Shown: piece after piece, positions 58,995-64,000 of the stretch | How the letters are laid out: every line of letters begins with the position of its first letter | How positions within the stretch are numbered: position 1 is the first letter of the stretch | NCBI GenBank assembly: GCA_037501455.1 | Contig: CM074863.1 | Coordinates: 59,563,501-59,627,500, forward strand | Direction: 5' to 3' | Source: Lantana camara | Lineage: Eukaryota > Streptophyta > Magnoliopsida > Lamiales > Verbenaceae | Length of the DNA stretch: 64,000 nt | The notes under the pieces: generated by a model | What the model was told of the DNA's origin: nothing | The model's input: the letters and a program-made list of their open reading frames with translations, nothing else | The model's database searches: none | Position numbers and translations under genes: made by a program

Positions 58995-59032
<38 letters not shown>

Positions 59033-61681
59033 GTAACACCCCGCATTTTCGGAGCAAAATACGATGCCGTTTTCGTGCGAATAGAACGTTATTTATTTAA
59101 TCTTGCACTTACTTAAATTGTTTTATTTCATGTTATAAGTGTTTAATTGACTCAATTGCAAACTTATGGATATATGTGGACTTAATTGAAATATGTGTTT
59201 AGTGCCTAATTGCTCTTTAATTTAAATTATGTGGGCTAATCTGGAATTAATTAAAATTGGGGATCTATTTCTAATTATGAGAAACTTAATTGGATTTAAT
59301 TTGACACAACTTTAAATCTTTTGGGTATTTTTACAATTTCCCAATCTCTAATTGGATCTATTTGAAGCCTAATTGAATTTTGGGACTCAATCGCATAACT
59401 TTTAAACTTGAGGGACCTAATTACAGTTTCTGGAACTGAGACCCTATTTGTAAGCCAAACCCTAATTTGCTAGCAGACATTTCATTCTTCTTCTTCCTCC
59501 TCATTCGAACTCAGCAGCAGTGACAGAAACATCACACCACGCCGCCTCCACGGTGCTGCTCCCTTCTCCATTTCATCTTCCCTATCTCGCTCGTTTAGCA
59601 GCAGAACAGCAGTCATCGGTCAACACCGCATCGCCGGCGCCTCCTTCTTCCACCCATCCGATGAATCCTTCTCTCCCATTTCAGAGGACAAGCAGCCACT
59701 GACCACCACTCCTCCGCCCAGTGAAACCTCGGCCTGCCACCAAGTTTCGCGGCCCAGCGAGCTCTTCCGCCGCCGTGACTGGGCCCTCCACCATCACCAT
59801 CTCCGCCATCATCCCGCTGCAGCGCACCTCGCCACCTGCTGTAAGAAAGAAGGTCAGCCCTCCGCCACTACGAGCCATCCCCGTTCTTCTCCGCCAGCGA
59901 CCTCGCTCAGATCTAGACAGGGGCAAAAGCCCTCCAACTGATCCCACCTTGCCACGACCTAGGTTGTTTTACCCTTTCAGTCTCGCATCTCTGATTCAGC
60001 AGAGAAAACAGGGTATCCATTTCACTACCGCCAGCCTCCCCCCTCCCCTCCCCCCCCCCCTCCTCACTGCCACAAGGGTCATCGAAGCAACACCATAGCC
60101 GTTGGTGCTTTGAATTCCAGCCGTCCCTTTTGCTGCTCTACCACCACTCCGCCAAGGAGACACCACCAGCCTGGTCTCTTTCATTTGCTCAGCCGAAACA
60201 GGGGAAAACACAAGAAAGAGAAGCAGCAGCGCCCAGTCCGCTTCAACTGCCTCTGACGCCTTAGCTGCTACTTTTCTTTTAATTGTAAACTCTTCTTTTC
60301 CCAATTTCATTACATTCGCAGTATACACTTATTTAATTTATGGGTAGTATTGTGTCTATACTTTGAGATCCTATATGTGATATAGCTTGTATTACATGGT
60401 CTGTTAAATCTTGAGTATATGAGTTTATGCTGGAACTTAACTACTAGAGTAAATTGTAAAACTTGCTTCTTTGATGGAACATGTTAAAGATGCTATGTTG
60501 ATTCATGAGTGTATGGATGCTTGTATGTATTACATTGAAATTGATTTAGGACAAATTGAGAGGTAATCGCATACCTCCTGACCATCAAGATTGTTTTATA
60601 AAGTGAGTTGTTAACAGTTTTAAGTCTGTTGAGTAAATTGAGCTTGTATATGATTTAATTTGATTCATGAGAATCGAAATAAGGAATTGTTTAAATGGGC
60701 AGTTAAATTATTTCACTAAATTTGAGCTACGTTTTGGTACATGATCATGGTTTAAGTATAAACCCATGTGAACTCCTATAAAATTTTCTTTTATATAAAA
60801 TCATGTGTTTATATAAGTATAATCAGTTTATTTATATCAACTCAAGCTATATATTGGACTATCTAAGTAACTTGGAATCCAAGGTTGACGATTGTGAACT
60901 GTGTATGCGCCCTTTTGCAATCTTGGTGTATTGATGCAAACATGTTATACAATTATTATAAATTGAATTTTAAGGGGTCCTCGGACCTGCACAAATTACT
61001 TACCATGACTTGGACCATCTAGTATAGTGAGATTTATTATTATGCATACATGATTCTCTAAATATGAAATGATTTTATTTTTAAAATTCCTTGAGCTAAT
61101 TGCTTCTAGCACGAAAATTTTATATGTTACAAATTGTGTTGTTGGTATGTATGTGACTCGAATGAGTTAGTCTGGTTAGATTATCACACTTCCATAATTA
61201 ATTATATACGAGTTAATTATTGTTAGTACATGAATATGTGTATCCCACTTTGATTTTTAAGAAACTCTTGAATTAATTATTTATCCGTTTGGAATTGTGA
61301 TCAAATATGAATCTTATGTTGCAATTAGTATTTATCATAATGTTCCACCCTTGAAAAATTGGACAACATACAGGTATTAATCTAAATTAAACCGAGTGTT
61401 TGAGCATGAGCTTACTTAATACAATATGATTTGATTGATCCTTAAATTTGCTAGAACATTTTATTGTCAACAATTTTGCAATTATGCCTCGTACATGATC
61501 TCGTTACTTGTATATTTATTGTGGGATATTAATTGTGTGCATGAACACTTTCGTGGCATCCTTGTAATTTTTGTGTATATATCATATTATTCCATGTCAC
61601 CTCTTAATTGTCGCCGTGCGTCTCTTTGGTTCATGTTTGAGTCTCGTCTCATGAGTGCATTGTATTTCCTTCTCTGTACAG

Positions 61682-61755
61682 TGATCTCCAGGGTGGAGAC
61701 AGTCTGGTCGAGCACGCACCCATCTTGTCAATCCTCGTATCTTGTCGTTTCTTAG
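61682..61755 (+). other. Exon-like cassette in LTR L
   Basis: TTTCCTTCTCTGTACAG ends at 61681 and TTTCTTAG/GTGAGGTTTAGG follows at 61755/61756. The 74 nt begin TGATCTCCAGGGTGGAGAC, nearly as in element B 3' LTR. Confidence 0.62.
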
Positions 61756-62586
61756 GTGAGGTTTAGGATTTTGTATAGTTATGCGACCTATGCCTTAATA
61801 TGCTAATTTCAACCCTTGCATGCGAGTATACCTTACTATAGATATGTATGTGTTGAATATGATATTCTTATGATCTTATGCTTGCACTTCTCCGTGGGCG
61901 GGCTATCCCTGCAGCGTGGGAATGTAAGTGCGTGAGTCCTGCGTGGGCGGGCTATCCCTGCAGCGTAGGAATACTTATAAAAACCAGTTTTTGAAGCATA
62001 TGTAAGCTATTTTGGAAAAACCGTTGTGTTGTGATTATGTAGCGAGATTTGCCATGAAAGATTGGCGTATGTTATATTATGTTATGTTCTGTTCTGTTAT
62101 GGGGCCCAAGAGCTACGGGTAAGGAGCCCCCGGGACGGTTAAGGCCGTCGGGGATATACCTGTGCGTAGTCTCCGTCTGTATGAAGAGGATGTACCGGGA
62201 CCCACCAGGAGGTTTGGTTGGGAAACGGAGTCCTGAGGGTTTGAGTAGCATTAGCACTCCCCTCGACTGTATGGATGGTTAGGGTCGCGCAACCCTACCT
62301 TCACCCGGAGTTGAGGTTGATATGTTATTTCTGTTTTGTTATGATATGAGGAGTTGAGGTTGGAAGCTCGTACTCGCCGAGCATATGGTATGATATGTTA
62401 TGGGAATCATGAATCGGAATAGAGTTTCTGAAAATGTTTTCTAAATATATATATATATATATATATTTGGGTTTTGCTTTGAAACGCTTTGGTATGCAAC
62501 ACCTATTCCCGGTTCATGAGTCCACCCTTTTGATATGTGTTGTGCTCTGTATATATATATTGTGGGTGTGCGTTAGCCCCCTCACT

Positions 62587-62600
62587 CAGTCAGTTGACTG
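62587..62600 (+). other. LTR hairpin of LTR L
   Basis: CAGTCA-GT-TGACTG, a near-continuous 14-bp palindrome in CTCACT...ACACCTC, followed by TTTTAGTTTGCAGG. Confidence 0.75.
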
Positions 62601-62763
62601 ACACCTCATTTATCTTTTAGTTTGCAGGTTTCCTTTTGGCTTGAGCTAGGCGGAAGTGAGTCTCCTGAGTCACACTTGTCAGTCTAGTTGGTATTAGGAT
62701 GCATTTGTCGCATACTTTATTTATGTTATGTATTTATGTTCCACACTTGAAGGTTATGTTATA

Positions 62764-64000
62764 TGTAGCACCCCGCACATGAGGCACCACATCCCCCGCA
62801 CTATGGCCCAACACGAGTAACGAAATGGTAAGCGAACGGGAGACAAACAGAAAAACCTTCCTAAGCTAGGCGGAACTTAGACCCTGCAAATATAACTAAC
62901 CAATAAGACATAAAGCAACGGAGAACTAAATCCAAACACATGCATTGGCCACGGGCCTGCAGAAATTAAACACATGAACCACAGGCAGACTTGGGCTCCT
63001 CAGGCCTCTTTTAATTCATAACAAAGCCCGACAAGGCAAATCAGTAACAAATACATAAAGCTTCAAATTCATAGTATTATAGAATTGAATCATGCATAAA
63101 TTAAATACATATGCGAGTGCAGAGACTCTCCTAACTGAACTTGACCGACTCAAAGACTCCACACAACTTCGCCTAGCTCGAAACTCCGAAGCCAAACCTG
63201 CGCACTAAAAGGTTGGGGAGGGAGAGGGTCAGTCTCTAGAAGACTGAGTGAGCAGGAGCGATATACATATATATAAAACATGCACATGCAAGTCATAAAT
63301 CCCGAGCAAGGTTTTATTTAAAATTAGTTCCCAAAGGGCAAGAGAATAACCAAGCAATACTCGGATTTTACGACTAATCATATTAATTCATTACGTTCAT
63401 AATTCATACATAAACATAAGGGCTCGGCGAGTGAGCGTGCATCATCTCCAACCAAACTCCGACTGTGTACGACACATATCATTAATACTTTAAATAGTTG
63501 ATCATGCAATATATCATAATACACGCAGATCATATATCATATCATAAAACATATTCGTTTGGGCAATCCGTGTCCCGGCCTTCCCGCACGGTGCATATCA
63601 ATCAAAACGTAAGGATAATCATAATCATAAAAATCAGTTCCAACCTTCTTCCTCCGGGTGGTGGGCGGGTTAGCAAGACCCGACCACCTCATACATAGGC
63701 CAATGGGGTTTCATGACTCCCCCAAGGGCACTCAGCTCCCATTCCTCGCTAAACCTCCTAGCGAGGGTCGGTATCGCCGTAACATAGTGGAACTAGCACA
63801 TGGGATCACCGTCGGCCCGTGCCTCCCCGGATAGCCACATGTACTAAATTCCTGGGCCCTTGAACATAATATACATGCATAATCTCGCCAAAAAATTTGC
63901 TTCATACTTAGGATACATACTATAAGAAAACATACCTTACCGTGCAACTCGGCATATGCTATACACGTACCTCTCTGTGTCATCCTAATCCGTAACTAGC
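62764..64000 (-). repeat. LTR M (minus; cut by the window end)
   Basis: It starts TGTAGCACCCCGC at 62764 and has the order of a minus-strand Tekay/Del-like LTR: an acceptor-like CTTTTAGTGCGCAG (right of 63197), hairpin CAGTCT-CTAGA-AGACTG (63230-63246), GC-rich block (about 63640-63860) very like that of element A (6640-6850), and a donor-like CACG/GTAAGGTATG (about 63935). Whether it is a solo LTR or part of a full element cannot be seen. Confidence 0.85.

Larger units (their letters stand above)
54240..59031 (-). repeat. Element I, 5' LTR (split by K; continues beyond L and M)
   Basis: The pieces are 54240-54276 (TGTAGCACCCCGC...CATCCCCCGC) and 57803-59031. The CCCCGC at the first edge is repeated at the second. 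The second piece carries the block at 58690-59031 that matches the 3' LTR (46391-46750). It ends in an (AT)n run where LTR L begins. The hairpin is only degenerate here (about 58243-58262). Confidence 0.85.
59032..62763 (+). repeat. LTR L (3' end beyond element M)
   Basis: It starts TGTAACACCCCGCATTTTCGG in the (AT)n run of element I's LTR and is still LTR when M begins at 62764. The CpG-rich, proline-coding-looking region 59500-60260 is probably its first exon; it has a poly-C run at about 60035-60062. Modules: cassette 61682-61755, two GTGGGCGGGCTATCCCTGCA copies (61895, 61944), GC-rich block (62100-62290), (AT)n at 62446-62466, hairpin 62587-62600, acceptor-like TTTTAGTTTGCAG ending at 62627. 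The frames at 59520-60328 resemble no protein I know and I do not call them genes. Confidence 0.85.

Noticed and set aside
59721..60098. Proline-rich 125-residue frame in LTR L
   Set aside because: It coincides with a CpG- and poly-C-rich exon-like region; the opposite strand is open as well, and no domain is recognised.

Overview
The window is wholly plant intergenic DNA made of nested LTR retrotransposons. I find no host gene, tRNA, rRNA or CRISPR. The signs are tRNA-iMet primer sites (TGGTATCAGAGC), polypurine tracts, TG...CA long terminal repeats (LTRs) with 5-bp target duplications, and broken gag-pol reading frames of Ty3/gypsy chromoviruses (Tekay/Del-like, with chromodomain) and one Ty1/copia element. 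This suggests an angiosperm with a large repeat-rich genome; the species cannot be told.

Layout, using letters for elements. A (minus, Ty3/gypsy, 1..20719) starts inside its 3' LTR; its gag-pol is at 1149-5660 and its ~3.7-kb 5' LTR is split by B. B (plus, 7701..18795, duplication CCAGT) is a LARD-like element: 3.2-kb LTRs round a non-coding interior. Its 3' LTR holds a 1.6-kb captured ORF fragment, which itself received a 490-bp TRIM, C (duplication CGAGA). E (minus, a LARD related to B) is seen at 20720-21893 and 33105-~35100, split by D. D (minus, 21894..33099, duplication TCACC) has two 4023-bp, nearly identical LTRs but has lost most of pol. F (minus, Ty1/copia) runs from ~35140 to 46188 with its 5' LTR at 44354-46188. 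Its integrase is split by TRIM G (36067..40437), and G's left LTR is split by solo LTR H (36151..39930, duplication TAAAC). I (minus, decayed Ty3/gypsy) starts at ~46391. Its 3' LTR holds solo LTR J (47121..50084, duplication TAAGG); its 5' LTR holds solo LTR K (54277..57802) and LTR L (59032..62763), and L is broken by LTR M, which runs off the end.

No coding region looks intact, so nothing here should work as a pathway. The most interesting content is in the long LTRs. Elements of different sequence share one layout. (1) A first exon-like segment ends in a good splice donor. (2) Then comes an intron-like stretch in which, in five families, there is an array of short palindromic words: family-specific arms, a GC-rich 4-nt centre, and spacings near 32 and 45-52 bp. 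(3) Then a 64-91-nt cassette lies between acceptor-like and donor-like sites. (4) A second intron-like stretch holds a GC-rich conserved block. (5) An AGTC...GACT hairpin is followed by a TTTTAG..TTGCAGG acceptor-like site. (6) The LTR ends, followed by the primer site. A second hairpin, with a constant GAGGAC loop and covarying arms, lies just before the polypurine tract in four elements. I read these as conserved RNA-processing or recognition modules of Tekay/Del-like LTRs; the sequence patterns are seen directly, the function is inference.
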